From contig OW804094.1 in assembly GCA_942159475.1 (NCBI GenBank), positions 9,803,555 to 9,867,554 of the forward strand: 64,000 nt of DNA, written 5' to 3'. The translations under genes and the position numbers were made by a program. The notes below the pieces were generated by a model. The model made no database searches, was not told the origin of the DNA, and saw nothing but the letters and a program-made list of their open reading frames with translations. Below are positions 20,126 through 31,407 of the stretch, piece by piece. Within the stretch, counting starts at the first letter, position 1; the number at the start of each line of letters is the position of its first letter. Source of the DNA: Sthenelais limicola. Lineage: Eukaryota > Annelida > Polychaeta > Phyllodocida > Sigalionidae.

Positions 20126-21690
20126 TCCAGGAGAGTATGTGGCACCAGTTGGGCGCTTTTTTTTTTCGGCATTCGCTGCCTACTTGCGGTTTATCTAATT
20201 TGTGTATGTTCGTTTCATGTAATTGTTTAATTTTATACTTCCAAAAAGGCCGGAAGTGTATTTTTTTTTATCATTAGGTTCCAATAATTGTTTGGGTGGG
20301 TATTAAAAGTGCAGAAATGATCTATTTATTTGTGTTGCAGAAATTCTTGTAATTAACTTTGGCATGGAGTAGGTGGTTATGATATACTATTGCATGGTTT
20401 ATTACATTCATACTTGGTCGTTTTTTATATTGCTGTTCTCACTTGTGCCGATTTCCGGGTGACAGTGTGGAGTGAAATATCATACTAAAGTTTTTAACCC
20501 GTATCGTTTGGACAAATTATACCTTGTTTCCACTAGGGTTATGTTGGCTTGGCCTTAGTTAGGGCTAATATGTCATATTGTCCCTTCTTCTGTGCTTGTT
20601 TCTTGCTTTTATGTGTTTTTAGGAAGTGTTTAGAAGAAACGTTGATACTGATGGCAAGCAGTCGATGGCGGACGCTGGAGGGTGTTCGCCCTTTCCTGTC
20701 GCCCGACTTCTGTCAGGTGGCGTGTGTTTTACTGTTACATAATAGTGCGCCATATTGCCTTGGGTTACAACGCATGTGTTCACAGCTGACTACAGACGTA
20801 CCTGGAATTCTGCCATAATACTTATTCTTCAATTGCTAACGTAAGTTATAGTTACATATGAAGACGCTCATTGTATCTGTTTGTTAGGTGACAGTGTATG
20901 TTAGTAATGACAAGCGTTAGGTTAAATGTTGTCGTAGTTTCTTTCACACGCATCGGATCAAGCCGTGTGCTACGCCATTGGCCTCTACTTTATCCGAGGC
21001 TCTGGTTCCATCTAGAACGGAAACATTAATACAATCGAAACTTTTACTCAACTATGTGTCAAACATCGTTTGTAAAGATACCATTAACATACCAGTAATT
21101 ATTGGCTGCCCATATTTGGAACAGTGATGTAAATTTGGTAATATGATCATACACCTACGGCTACGGCCGAACGTGATGCACGTGTGGCGAGTACATTAAT
21201 CATTAACGCAATCGACATTCCTTCTAGTCATTGTGGAAATTCTTAGACGATCAAAGACAGCCATATTACGATTTAGTTGTCATTTTTACGTTACCTGTGC
21301 CATCGTCCTTGCAAGGGCGCACATTAATTACACAGTCATGTCGACACTAATGAACCTGTTCAGCTGTCAATCGGATAACTTATTCCTTGTGGCATGCCTG
21401 GAAGTATTAACTCGTTTGAGACCCTTCGGTCGTTCCATTGTAATCTTGTTATTTCGGGGCCATAAAATGAAATTAATAACAGTAATCCTCTGTTGTGTTT
21501 CTTTGTATTTTTAAATAGGGAACGTTAGGTAAATAATTTCCTTATGGGCTTGCATGGCATTTATTAAAGGGTATTCCTGTACCGATTATTATTGTTGTTG
21601 TTCTACTCATTTGTTTTCATAAACTATAAGCATGTTTTTGTTTGAATTTATTATTGTACAAATAATGAACAGCCTTTTTATATTTGACAG
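20126..21690. other. No gene identified
   Basis: An open frame at 20549-20818 (hydrophobic, Cys-rich, then RTLEGVRPFLSPDFCQVACV) is not supported by splice sites or a known motif. The rest is AT-rich with no repeat that I could pair. Confidence 0.4.
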
Positions 21691-22353
21691 GTCATGACGT
21701 GCAAAGTGAATGATTTGGTATTGAAGGGTGACTTCAAAGCTGCCCGTCAACATGTCATGCGTGCCGCTTGCAAAATCAAAAGACTGAACCAAGTGACTAA
21801 GGAGGAAGAGTCTGACAACGCTTACATGATTGCGGTTATTCTGAAAATAAAGAAGGCTTCTGGCAAGAGGGTACCCAAAAACGAGCGTAACAAGATGGTC
21901 AAGTTGGATGTCGGATATGATCGGCTCTTTATGCTCAGGTATGTACTTAGGTCGACACGTGACAATTTGAATCACCTAAGATGTTGCTACAATGTAATGC
22001 AGCTCGGTATTTGTGGGATATATTAGTTGGTTAATTGGTAACTTTATTATGCAAGTAAGTGTATTAATATTTGGTTTGAGTTGAAATGGGACGGTCTTCT
22101 TGTGTTACTACGGTGTGGTTATCTTAGTTGAGGGAAAGTCATACATAAATTAGTAATTTACCTATATGTTGTATTTAGTAGTAAGATTATATCATTGAAA
22201 TTCTTTATAATGAATAAAACAGTTATAGGTCCCTCAAAAATATTATTAACCTTTCTAGTGTAAACTATGTGTGATTAAACAATCTAAAAACCTCATATGT
22301 TGACAGAAAGACGTTTGACCACAAGAGAATGTATGGTACATGTATGTCAAAGG
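21691..22353 (+). CDS. Two linked exons of an unidentified gene
   Basis: Exon 21691-21938 follows TTGACAG and ends at AG|GTATGT. It encodes VNDLVLKGDFKAARQHVMRA, IKRLNQVTKEEESDNAYMIA and VPKNERNKMVKLDVGYDRLF. Exon 22307-22353 follows TTGACAG, joins in the correct phase to give FMLRKTFDHKRMYGTCMSK, and ends at G|GTAAGA. The helix-rich, charged sequence looks like a conserved globular protein, but I cannot name it. The next candidate exon, in matching phase, is the duplicated block at 22794. Confidence 0.5.
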
Positions 22354-22533
22354 GTAAGACATGCTAAACTTATTTGTTGATAATTTGATGAAGTTCTGTT
22401 TCTAGAGCAATAGTATGGCAGAAGCTGATATGCCCATTATCTCCTTCTACATCTGCCAAGGGCAGTTTAGGACAATGAAAAACAAGAACGGCACTGCAAG
22501 TTATTACACAATCTATATTATTCATGTACTTCC

Positions 22534-22670
22534 ATAATACTGTTCCGAAGGTCACATATTTATAGATGGTTCATAATAAGGTTTTTTCCTCTTTCATATA
22601 TCCATAATACTGTTCCGAAGGTCACATATTTATAGTTGGTTCATAATAAGGTTTTTTCTTCTTTCATATA
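22534..22670. repeat. 68-bp intronic tandem duplication
   Basis: Two adjacent copies begin CCATAATACTGTTCCGAAGG and end in TCTTTCATATA, with only a few differences. Confidence 0.85.
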
Positions 22671-22793
22671 CAAATGATAAATTGTATTGTAAAATCTGAG
22701 TCATGACCAAACAAATGACGTTAATATTATGTACTTAGTGTTTGGTGTTTTGTGGCCAACCTTATTCGCAATATATAACAATAATTCTTCAGG

Positions 22794-22946
22794 TACTGCA
22801 AAGATTAGACAGACAGGCCGCCAAGCTCAACTCCATCCAGCAGTGCTCACCTCACCGCAGCAGCTGCCGACCAAGGTTAATATTGATTGTTAGTAGTTGG
22901 TACTATTGATGCATGTTAATTATAGGCTCTCATATTCAAATGCAAA
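22794..22946 (+). repeat. Second copy of the 12451-12614 exon block
   Basis: Acceptor-like TTCTTCAG precedes GTACTGCAAAGATTAGACAG. The block ends with CCGACCAAG|GTTAAT and shares the following intron sequence with the 12.45-kb copy. It is 10 bp shorter in the exon, so the reading frames of the two copies differ. Confidence 0.65.
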
Positions 22947-23427
22947 TCCTGAAATCCAACCTTGGCCATCTCACTAAGGGAAAAAACAAATCCCTAGGCA
23001 ACAACAACAATGCAAACCACAAGAAAATTCAATCATCTTGCTATCATGTGTAGTCACAAGCATAACAAAGGAATTTCCATCAGAGGCTTACCATGGATTC
23101 AAATATAGCATTAGACCATTGATAGTACATTTTTAAATTAACTTTTATTCTAGCATAACATTTTAGGTTCATGTTTGTTTCAATGTTCATGGCACTATTT
23201 TCAAATCCAAGTTAATCCATGTGCTGGAAAAGCTGGCAAGTGCATTACAACATTCTGGGATTAGCCTGCTTTTGTTGTCCAACTTCAAGCGACTTGCAAT
23301 AAGATTGACCTGACCATCTTCTAAAAGCCAATGGGATGAAATTTGTGATTTATACAATCAGCACCTCCTATCAGTTCTCAGTCCATTGGTAGGTAATGCA
23401 TCTTGATGTCTCATGTTTTCTTGCAGA

Positions 23428-23706
23428 ATATACTGCTGTCTGTGTGGAACGCTGCACTTTCCTGTGTGCTCAGCCGCACAGCTGCCACCACCGCCAGAGC
23501 CTGTGCCGGCATCCCCTGTGCCAGGACCAGCAGTCGCACCTGTGCCTTCACAATCGGCGAAACGGAGGAGAAAGTTGAACCAGCAGGCGACGGAGACACC
23601 CCAGGGCGCATGATGTGCTCCAGGGGCGACAGATCGATGGGAGACGTCCCCTATCCCAGTCTTTCCCTCCCGTTTTCGGTTGAGCAGACGACATTGCCGT
23701 CCAGGC
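23428..23706 (+). CDS. Unassigned long exon, Pro/Ala-rich
   Basis: Bounded by CTTGCAG (to 23427) and GC|GTAAGT (23707). One frame is open throughout (NILLSVWNAALSCVLSRTAA ... SLPFSVEQTTLPSRR). Another has a more protein-like PPPPEPVPASPVPGPAVAPV tract followed by basic KRRRK and a stop at 23614. Without the neighbouring phases I cannot choose. It is GC-rich relative to its flanks, as expected of coding sequence. Confidence 0.4.
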
Positions 23707-23889
23707 GTAAGTAGTAATTTGAAGACTGCTTTTGATTTAGATTCACATAAATATTATTGTAGTTGAGTTTTAGCTGTACCTTTCAGTTTTGTGCAGACGA
23801 CTTTATTGAAGTTTTATATCCAGCTTTTTCATGGTTTTACACCCTGTGTATATTTATATTTGAATAAAACCTTTCAAACGTTTTCAAAC

Positions 23890-24340
23890 TGTTGCTTGTG
23901 CTTGAGTTGTCCTCTGTGTTGAATAATAGCGCAAATACACTTACTACAAAAAGCATGGGAAAAGACACACACAGGAAAAAAATCGACAAAAGGAACCTAA
24001 ACCTAAGAACACTCTCAAAAGGTCCCATGCTAACAGTCCCAACACCAAAATCTGAGAAATTCAGGAAATTAGTATAATTAATACTCGCCAAGTACACAGC
24101 TCATAAACTGCACAGACGCCTTCTAGCTAGTGATGCTAAAGTCCCAAAACATATGGAGAAATACCTGTTACTTAGCTACAACCAGAAAATCCTGACAATA
24201 GTCGGGACACATATACACTTTTGTACATTTTATTTGCTTCGGGCACCCAATGGAAGACCTAACTAAACAATGGTTTACTTAGATAGTTGGACAACCCTAC
24301 TGTATAACATCTTCAGCAATAAAAGAATCCTTGAATTGAA
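23890..24340 (+). mobile_element. LINE fragment, 3' end
   Basis: Encodes DKRNLNLRTLSKGPMLTVPT then PKSEKFRKLV, parallel to DKRKINLRSLSGGKKLIVPS of the LINE at 32.3-33.1 kb. A 3' UTR follows, ending AATAAAAGAATCCTTGAATT. It is 5'-truncated and decayed. Confidence 0.6.
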
Positions 24341-24534
24341 TTTGTACCTTGTTCCTTATCTTGTATTCTATACCGGATAACTTACTATAGTCTACTAGTC
24401 AACTGTTATCACCTAGTGCCATTCTTCTAGCAGTATGTGTTTACCTGAATATATTCAGGTATTCGGAAGAGCTGTGACTGTCACAGACAATATTCCTTTT
24501 CCATTCTTCTTTCTTTAATTTAATTTGTATATGT

Positions 24535-24570
24535 GAAATGGAAATAAAATTTTATAATAATAATAACGCA
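24535..24570 (+). mobile_element. LINE 3' terminus with (TAA)n tail
   Basis: GGAAATAAAATTTTATAATAATAATAA has the form of a LINE end with a polyadenylation-like signal and a trinucleotide tail. Similar ends occur at 2570-2596 and 10603-10623. Confidence 0.4.
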
Positions 24571-24881
24571 GCATTTAAGCTTAATAGCAAAAAGGGATAA
24601 GAAACGTAAGGAAGAACATGGAACAACTGTACAAGTTATAAGGAGCTTTATTTCATATCGTTGATGTCAACAGTAAGGATAAATCCAGGATTGTGAAGAG
24701 TTTTTGAGCTTTTATATTTGTTACATGATATTTGAGTGTAAGGAAATTAAAAAAATACCCAGAAATACAAAACTAGGTACACAACTCTGCAAATTAGTAT
24801 GTATATGCCCAGTTGGCAGAAAGGTTGAATAAAACCCTTTAAAAAGAAAGAACAACCATCATTACAAGCAATGAAACACTT

Positions 24882-26307
24882 TTAAGGTGAATCATGTGGT
24901 TTGTTGGGTATTTTATATGGATGCCTTCGTTTACTCCTCAGGTAGGTGGCAATGTGACTCCTTCCAGAGAATAATCGGTGGAAGTTGTTTAATCTTGGGA
25001 AAAGACTCAGTACATCAACATTCAAACTGTCATCACCAAAGTTGTATAGCCCAAATTCTTTATTGGTGTCAATGAGATCAAATATTAGGAAGTCAACCCA
25101 TGTCAACCGGTTACCAATGAAGAAAGCCTGTTCCTGTGCATAATAAAAAGCGGAATTAGCAATTACAGATACCATGAGAAAACTAAAAGGTTAACATTTT
25201 TCTGTTGAAAATGATGATGTCTGTACAGTGTGAACATCTCACCTGGTTTGAGAGGGAAGGTGCCAGTTTCTCAAAGTATCCAAACCATGTTGGCATTATA
25301 TTGGTTAAGTAATCTTTCCTATCATTCATATTGAACGTTGGAGAATACAACATCTTGGTTAGTTTACTACGTGCATCCTCTAGAGAAAAAAGTTCAGATA
25401 TTAAAGTTTCATGAAGAAATTGCTAGAACACTCCAAAAAATGAATGTATTGAGGAATCGAATATCTTTTAAAATTGATTGTTCTTGAATAAAGATCTAAT
25501 GTTGGACCAAAAGAAAGAAATTGCTAGAAAATTATTCAAGTGTCAATGATTCATTCATTGATACTAACTGATTTAACTTTTAAAAGTAATTTAAGTGGAA
25601 GTGACACATACCAGCTCCAAGAGCCAGTGTTTCGCACAATGTAAATTCTTCACATTCACAATCCATCCCAACAGATCGTGCTATGTAGTGTAATATAGTA
25701 TGTGATTGGACCAAGTTTTCACCACTAGATGTAACCAAAGCTGGAACTATAAAGTAATTATTGCTAGACAGGTCGAGTCACTGGTATGCTTACCAGTATG
25801 GGGGATAGCTATGCTTTGATATCTGATTATATATCATCTTGATATATTAAGTACTTATATGGAAAGCAAATTGTATTACTTATATTGAAAGTAAGTTGTA
25901 AAGTTGGTCACAACTGTACTGTCAATAATTGTATTAATATTATATATTTGGATGTTCATAGCAAGGGCTAGCTGGATTTCTATGTATCAATGATGGAAAT
26001 AAAGAATTTATAATATAATATTAGAAGAAGGACCTGCCAATGGCAGTGAAGAAAGACCTATTTCCAGATAGTCTTTATGTATTAAAAACGGAAATAACAG
26101 TTTCAATAATATTTATAAACCTCTTAGTACCTTGTCCAAACATATACAGTCCATCCTCTATCCCTTTGGCTTTCGCCACTGGCCAGGTATCCTTAGAGAA
26201 GCTTATCTCAGAATATGGTATTTGGGCATCTTCCAACAAGAGTCTGATAACTTCAGCCCTACCTCGACCAGCGAAGTAATGCAATGTCACATTACCAACA
26301 TTCCCCA
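24882..26307 (-). CDS. Glutathione S-transferase (sigma/pi type), cytosolic
   Basis: Conjugates glutathione to electrophiles in the cytosol. Four exons on the minus strand, with phases that chain exactly: 26131-26307, 25612-25746, 25243-25379 and 24882-25133 (stop TAA). The N-terminal thioredoxin-like domain shows VTLHYFAGRGRAEVIRLLLE with the catalytic Tyr in HYF, the Trp in KDTWPVAKAKG, the VPALV loop with its conserved cis-proline, and the Gln-Ser pair that grips the gamma-glutamyl group (ENLVQSHTILHYIARSVGM). The helical C-terminal domain includes MPTWFGYFEKLAPS and the conserved IGNRLTWVDFLIFDLID. The C-terminal part ends with a basic tail (SKRRHPYKIPNKPHDSP). The visible length is about 233 residues, normal for the family. 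No in-frame ATG starts the first recognised exon, so an upstream exon carries the start. The frame runs upstream to about 26398 without a clear acceptor. Class assignment is tentative. Confidence 0.9.
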
Positions 26308-26950
26308 CTGGAAGGCAGCCTGACTTACCATGCACCAGCTCAGACAACTTTCTGAAATCAGTATACAACAGGAGTCTCAAATTTTCTTTAATACACAAAT
26401 CTGTTTCAATTTCTTGTTTTGATCAATCATTAAATATTGGAGCAGTCAAGGGTTTGAAGTAGAAATTAAAAGATGGAAAAAGAAAAATACAAGTATGCCC
26501 TACAGATCTTGGGTTGGAGAACCCCCATATTGGATCAGATTCATTCAGTTGTTTATAACATTAACTGATTATGGTCATCATTCCTTATGACACTTTGCTT
26601 GTGCACTAATGTACAGTATGTAGACAGTCGGTTTCAGGTGTCATATATCTGTAAATATGCTGCTGGCATAGACGAGCATCGGGAAACATTTTGTTCATAG
26701 GATTAGTATAACAAAATATATTGTAATAGTGATGAAAAAAAATGGCAGTAGCATTGATCTCAAGGGATCTTGATAATTCAAAATCCTCTGCTCTTGACTC
26801 ATTTTCTGGTATGGATTATATTTACCTGAGCTACAGAGAGCTATAGAATTAACAGACACCATTTGCCAGACTTTTCTTGGAATAGCCCTACCGTGTTAAA
26901 CCTGTATATTTAAGGTCAATTTGTCACAACTCCATTTTCTAGATTGTTCC
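26308..26950. other. No gene recognised; GST 5' region
   Basis: Should contain the first exon and promoter of the minus-strand GST gene. I could not identify the start codon exon with confidence. Confidence 0.4.
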
Positions 26951-27119
26951 ATGTTGTAAGAAAAAAAACGTACAAATGGTCAAGAAACGAAGCGATTGCC
27001 AGGGGGAGTGGTGTGAGAGGAAGAAGGCAGAGGGCAGTCCCTTTTTCTCTAAGGTTTGTACCTATTTTAATAATCAAATATTTATTAATTAAATTTGTGT
27101 TCAAATATGTTCCATGCCA

Positions 27120-28070
27120 GGTTTTGAGATGGAGCCTTATCGAGGATTTGGCCTGCCTTGTTTAGTCGAAACTTTTGTGACAGAAGTGAAAGATGAGAGG
27201 CTATGTGAAATTGGAGAAAGCCTACCACCAAGTCATGGTCAAACAACGAAAAAGTTTAAATGTGTCAAAACAGAAATGGACAGAGGGCAATTCATCGAAA
27301 ATGGTATTTCAACCAAAGATATGATGGTTGACCACATCGATATAGTTCATACACAGCACTCTGTGGCGCACTTTACTCGAACAAACATGAGTAGCATCTA
27401 CTGCTCTGTCAAGATGGACTTTGCAGAAAATTGGACTGTAACTCATGCTAATGTTCCACAATCAGAATACTATGGGTGGGAGCTGATTACTGTACATCAA
27501 GTAGTGATCCATTACACAAAATGTGATGGGGGAAAAGCCATGAGTCTCTGGCTTTCATATCTGATGACTGGACCCATGATACTGGAGCCATTTTTTGTTT
27601 CATCTGTATGATAAGAACACATGTGAAGAACAAATTCCCCCACATTAGATATCTGCATTATGTGACAGATGGGCCAACACATCGGTACAAAAACATCTCT
27701 TGCATCAGTGTGTTGGCAAAAGATTTTGAATTATTCCAATTGCATGCCACCTGGAACTAGTGGGACAAAGTGAGTGAGTGAGTGAGTGAGATTGGTTGCT
27801 TTACGCCCTTATCAACACTTTGAAGTGTTATATCAAGGGCGGGAGAGCTGAGAGGGAGGCAGTTTATGATCATACCCAGGAAATAGAGATAGAGAAGAAG
27901 GGAGAGAGAGACAGAGAAAAGAGACAGAAAGGCCCTTTAAGGTCTTACCCAGGACCAGATAGTGGGACAAAGTGCCAAGACCAAACGTGGTGGGTGGAGG
28001 CGTGTGGCCAAAACACAGGATGGTCGAAAAATGAGCAAGACCAAGGTGGTGTATGACCAGCTACTGCTTA
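27120..28070 (+). pseudogene. Relic of a repeated, transposon-type protein family
   Basis: A 165-codon frame (27114-27611) includes GQFIENGISTKDMMVDHIDI, SSIYCSVKMDFAENWTVTHA, then a segment HPxV-like (TVHQVVIHYTKCDGGKAMSL). A frameshifted continuation gives HYVTDGPTHRYKNISCISVL and, after a SINE, KTKRGGWRRVAKTQ. The M-D-F-A-E-N and DG..xxYKN motifs match, from memory, a large family of uncharacterised multi-copy proteins in invertebrate genomes that look transposase-like. Frameshifts and the SINE at 27773-27959 show this copy is dead. The function is inferred from motif spacing only. Confidence 0.5.
27773..27959 (+). mobile_element. SINE copy 5 with ~15-bp target duplication
   Basis: Same consensus, with GTGAGTGAGTGAGTG at the head. 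TAGTGGGACAAAGTG occurs at 27758-27772 and 27960-27974. The last bases of the left repeat are ambiguous with the SINE head. Confidence 0.9.
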
Positions 28071-28136
28071 TACGGTAAGTTCATTCAGCATATGCAAGCT
28101 TTAGAGATGAAATTTCGGTAATAAATGGGGTGTTGC

Positions 28137-28970
28137 TTAAAGGTAGCAGAGTAATTGTTCTTACATTGATGCGGTCAGAAATGCTTGACAGATTGCATGT
28201 GGGACATCTGGGCATAGAGAAGCAAAAGAGAATGGCAAGGGACACAATGTATTGGCCATCAATGAACACGGTCATTGACAGACGAGTGCAAATGTGTGGG
28301 GTCTGCATTAAATATAGACCAAGTCAGTCCAAAGAGACATACTGTAAGAACAAAGTCATGGACAAATCAGGACCATGGGAAGTTGTAGCCACGGATCTTT
28401 TTCATTGGGGGGGGGGGGGGGGGGGTTGGAAGATTACTTGCTCGTTGTAGATTATTGTTCTTACTATCCTGAGGTTGCAATGTTATCGTCAACTAGGTCT
28501 GAAAGTGTAATACAGCATCTGAAAAGTATCTTTGCTAGGCACGGGGTGCCATGTATAATACTTTCGGATAATGGGCCGCAGTACATGTTATATTATAGCT
28601 ATTTTGTAGAGCTAAGTATCAACAGATGCACGCCAGTCAGAGTCTTGGTTCATTGTGTCTTTATTATCTGCTATGTATCGTCAAGCATGGCTTGACCACG
28701 TGACCCTCCCATGCTACCAAGGTTACATCATAGGGTAGCGGGGGTCACAGTATGAGGGGGGTTACTATTCAAATCCAGATTACATATCAATATATGACAT
28801 ACACGGCCAAAGAATTCCAAGATTTTGAATGTGCTTACGGGTTTCAGCATGTTACATCTAGTCCTAAATATGTGCAAGCCAATGGTAAGGCGGAGAGAGG
28901 GGTTGGGATTGTAAAGAACTAGAGAAACAGGTGAGGACCCTTATTTGGCACTACTTGCCAGTATTAATAT
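28137..28970 (+). mobile_element. Ty3/gypsy-like integrase relic
   Basis: The zinc-binding HHCC region reads HVGHLGIEKQKRMARDTMYW ... MCGVC (His, His, Cys, Cys). The catalytic core follows with VATDLF (first Asp), YLLVVDYCSYYPEVAML, and GVPCIILSDNGPQY (second Asp). A run of 19 G at about 28408 shifts the frame. About 210 bp of unrelated sequence (about 28587-28797) splits the core, and the frame then resumes with TAKEFQDFECAYGFQH, TSSPKYVQANGKAERGV (Glu region) and GEDPYLALLAS. The domain order and residues are those of retroelement integrases. No LTRs, protease or reverse transcriptase were seen nearby, so only this fragment survives. Confidence 0.85.
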
Positions 28971-29187
28971 CCATTTTATGACTCTAGTTCTAGGTCTCAA
29001 ACCCTGGATTTGGCTAGTACTAGAGCATTGGACATCTGCAACGGCCATAAGATGAGTTCAATAGCATCGCTGAACTTCGCAGAAGTTAGTTATCCGACTC
29101 GGACTACCAAGGATTGTCATGAGACTCCCATGGAGACCGCAGCAGTGACTCTGCGCTCCGTCCATACTGGACTGGGCCAAGGAAAAG

Positions 29188-29350
29188 CAGTATATGCTTC
29201 GGGAGGATGTTGACACACAATCTTTCTCCCCAAGGACTATCCAAATATCGAATAACCTGCCAGCAGAGGCCACCAATGCCTCCACAAAAGAGGCTTTTAA
29301 GACAAGCCTCCAGGCAGCAACCCTATAGACAATCCATTTTAAACTGTAAA
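29188..29350 (+). mobile_element. LINE reverse-transcriptase C-terminal end
   Basis: Reads EDVDTQSFSPRTIQISNNLP then AEATNASTKEAFKTSLQAAT before a stop. The F-x-P-R-T-I...NxLP...A.....FK..L pattern closes many Jockey/CR1-type reverse transcriptases. It is 5'-truncated. Confidence 0.65.
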
Positions 29351-29499
29351 TATGCTACTACAGCTTTTAAAAAGAGCATGTCTATAGTTTGTAGGAGCAC
29401 TGCGTCACATGGGCATACGCAGGTCTACACGTTTGCGACAATACACCAGAGGTGGTATGCAAAAATTGAAAGAAGCTATTTAGTTTCAAATTACTTCAG

Positions 29500-31400
29500 C
29501 GTTTAATCGACGACATCATCGACACATGCCTGTATATTCATTGGCTCTATAATTGTTGAGAACAATTTAGTACCGCGTAGCCACATCCTCCTTAGGGAGG
29601 GATGCAAGTCGGGTAAGGTAAAATAATCTGAACATTTTCCAAGGTCCAAGCGCACATGTCACATAAAGGACCATGTGTGTTGGTAGGGCAGTGCGCCCTA
29701 ACTGGGGTGGGTATCCAGGTCAGTCCAAGGGGTGTATAAGATTCCCATTCCCGGAGGTCTTGAGCGAAGGACCTCGGGGATTTCCGTGTGCTGCATTGAC
29801 CCAATGCTAAAGACTAACGGAAATATCTGGAATCTCACTTCAGTTAGGATCTGAGGCCGCCTCTCCCCCGGCAGGGATAGGCGGCTCCGTTAGCTCCAGG
29901 CTCCGTGAGAACACTTAGATAGAGGTCTCATCCCATCCCTCCCCTATGGCGTGTGTACAACCTCTACTCAAACTGCCTACATTTGTTGGTGTGACACAAG
30001 ATGATCCAACAACAATATTGTCAAATGAGATTTTGAGAAAATTTTGGAATTTATAAGTCAGTTTAGTGTATTGTATGGGACATTTGCCGACTTTTCCATA
30101 TATCTGAATTCAGTTGATAATCTGAGAACTTGCATCCCTGCTTAGGCAGGCCCTCTATTCCCCAATGAGTTACTCCCTCCTGGAAGTGGAACGTAGAAAC
30201 TGGTTGCGGAGTATAGGCCTATAGGGCCTGCCTAGGGAGGATGCGTAGCCCGGGACCGTAGGTTTACATCTCGAGAAATCAAGCTCAATTTGCACTTAAC
30301 TATATCATTTCTTGAATACATTGCCAACTTCAACCCTTAAACAATATTTCACCAAAAAAAGACAAGCCCTCCAACTCACACAGGGAAACCTTCGTGTGCG
30401 ATGAGCACGTTGGTCGTCGGGGAAAATGGCGGACTGGCCAACGGCAACAATGCCAACGTCAACGAGAGAAAAACTGCCAAGATTCCCAAAGCTTCATGAA
30501 AAACAAGAACTCGATAACACACGAATACTTACCGCCGAATGAATATACCTTTGCCCGTGTACAAAAGGGCCAAAGATGTAGCCATGACAATAAAAGATGT
30601 CTGAATAAATAGGCTAGACACCATTGTGATATGAGCCGACCTCGCACGCCAGCGTACCAATGGCTGAAGCGTTGTAACTGCGTAGTGTGCTTCCGGCTCA
30701 ATATTTTACCTTTTCTCATTGCTCCGAGTCATTTCCCGGTAAGTATGGATGGTGGTAGGGACTGTCGATCCGCTCGAGGTGTTTTGGCTCGTGGTGTTTT
30801 GGCCACAATTTAGGAGGAGAAAGTTGTTGATTTGGATGGAATTAGTACACTCTATTATGTCTTTTACTTCAACTTGGATTTGAAGACACCGCTGTCGGAG
30901 CTGTTGTTTCTATTGTCATTTTGGCGCCATGCGTACGGCGACAATTTTTGGCCACAATTTTAAGTCGGAATCGGGGATTTAGAAGGGCAGAGGCGATTCG
31001 GGAAAGGGATTAAGAGGAACACTCTATTTACCATGTAGAGATTGAGTGGAGTTATGACGATTTGTGACGCTTGTTTGATTGCTGTGAGCCTGTGTGCGAT
31101 ACTCGCATGGCGTCAGCGATGATGTTGTTTATAGCGGCCTGTGAGTGGTAGGGAAAACTATGGAAAGCGGGACCCATACATAAAGAAACGGCGGCGGCCG
31201 TCCGTATTATTTATTTCCCCGCCGTTTTTTCTCCGCCGAAATTAATTCATGTCCCGAAGGTTGTGCGTCCTATAATGACATTGATGTACTATATTGATTA
31301 CTTATTAACATGAAATATATGTTGAATTTGCCTACATGATGAATAAAGGAAGGTTGTGCGTCCTAAAATGACATTGATGTACTGAATTATTTACTTATTT
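29500..31400. other. No assigned gene; GC-richer stretch around 30.4-31.3 kb
   Basis: Possible short coding starts at 30425 (ATGGCGGACTGGCC) and 31108 (ATGGCGTCAGCG) lie in a CpG-containing region (for example AACGGCGGCGGCCGTCCG at about 31187) that could be a promoter. A short repeat (AAGGTTGTGCGTCCTA) occurs at 31257 and 31349. No protein family was recognised. Confidence 0.35.
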
Positions 31401-31407
31401 TACCCAC

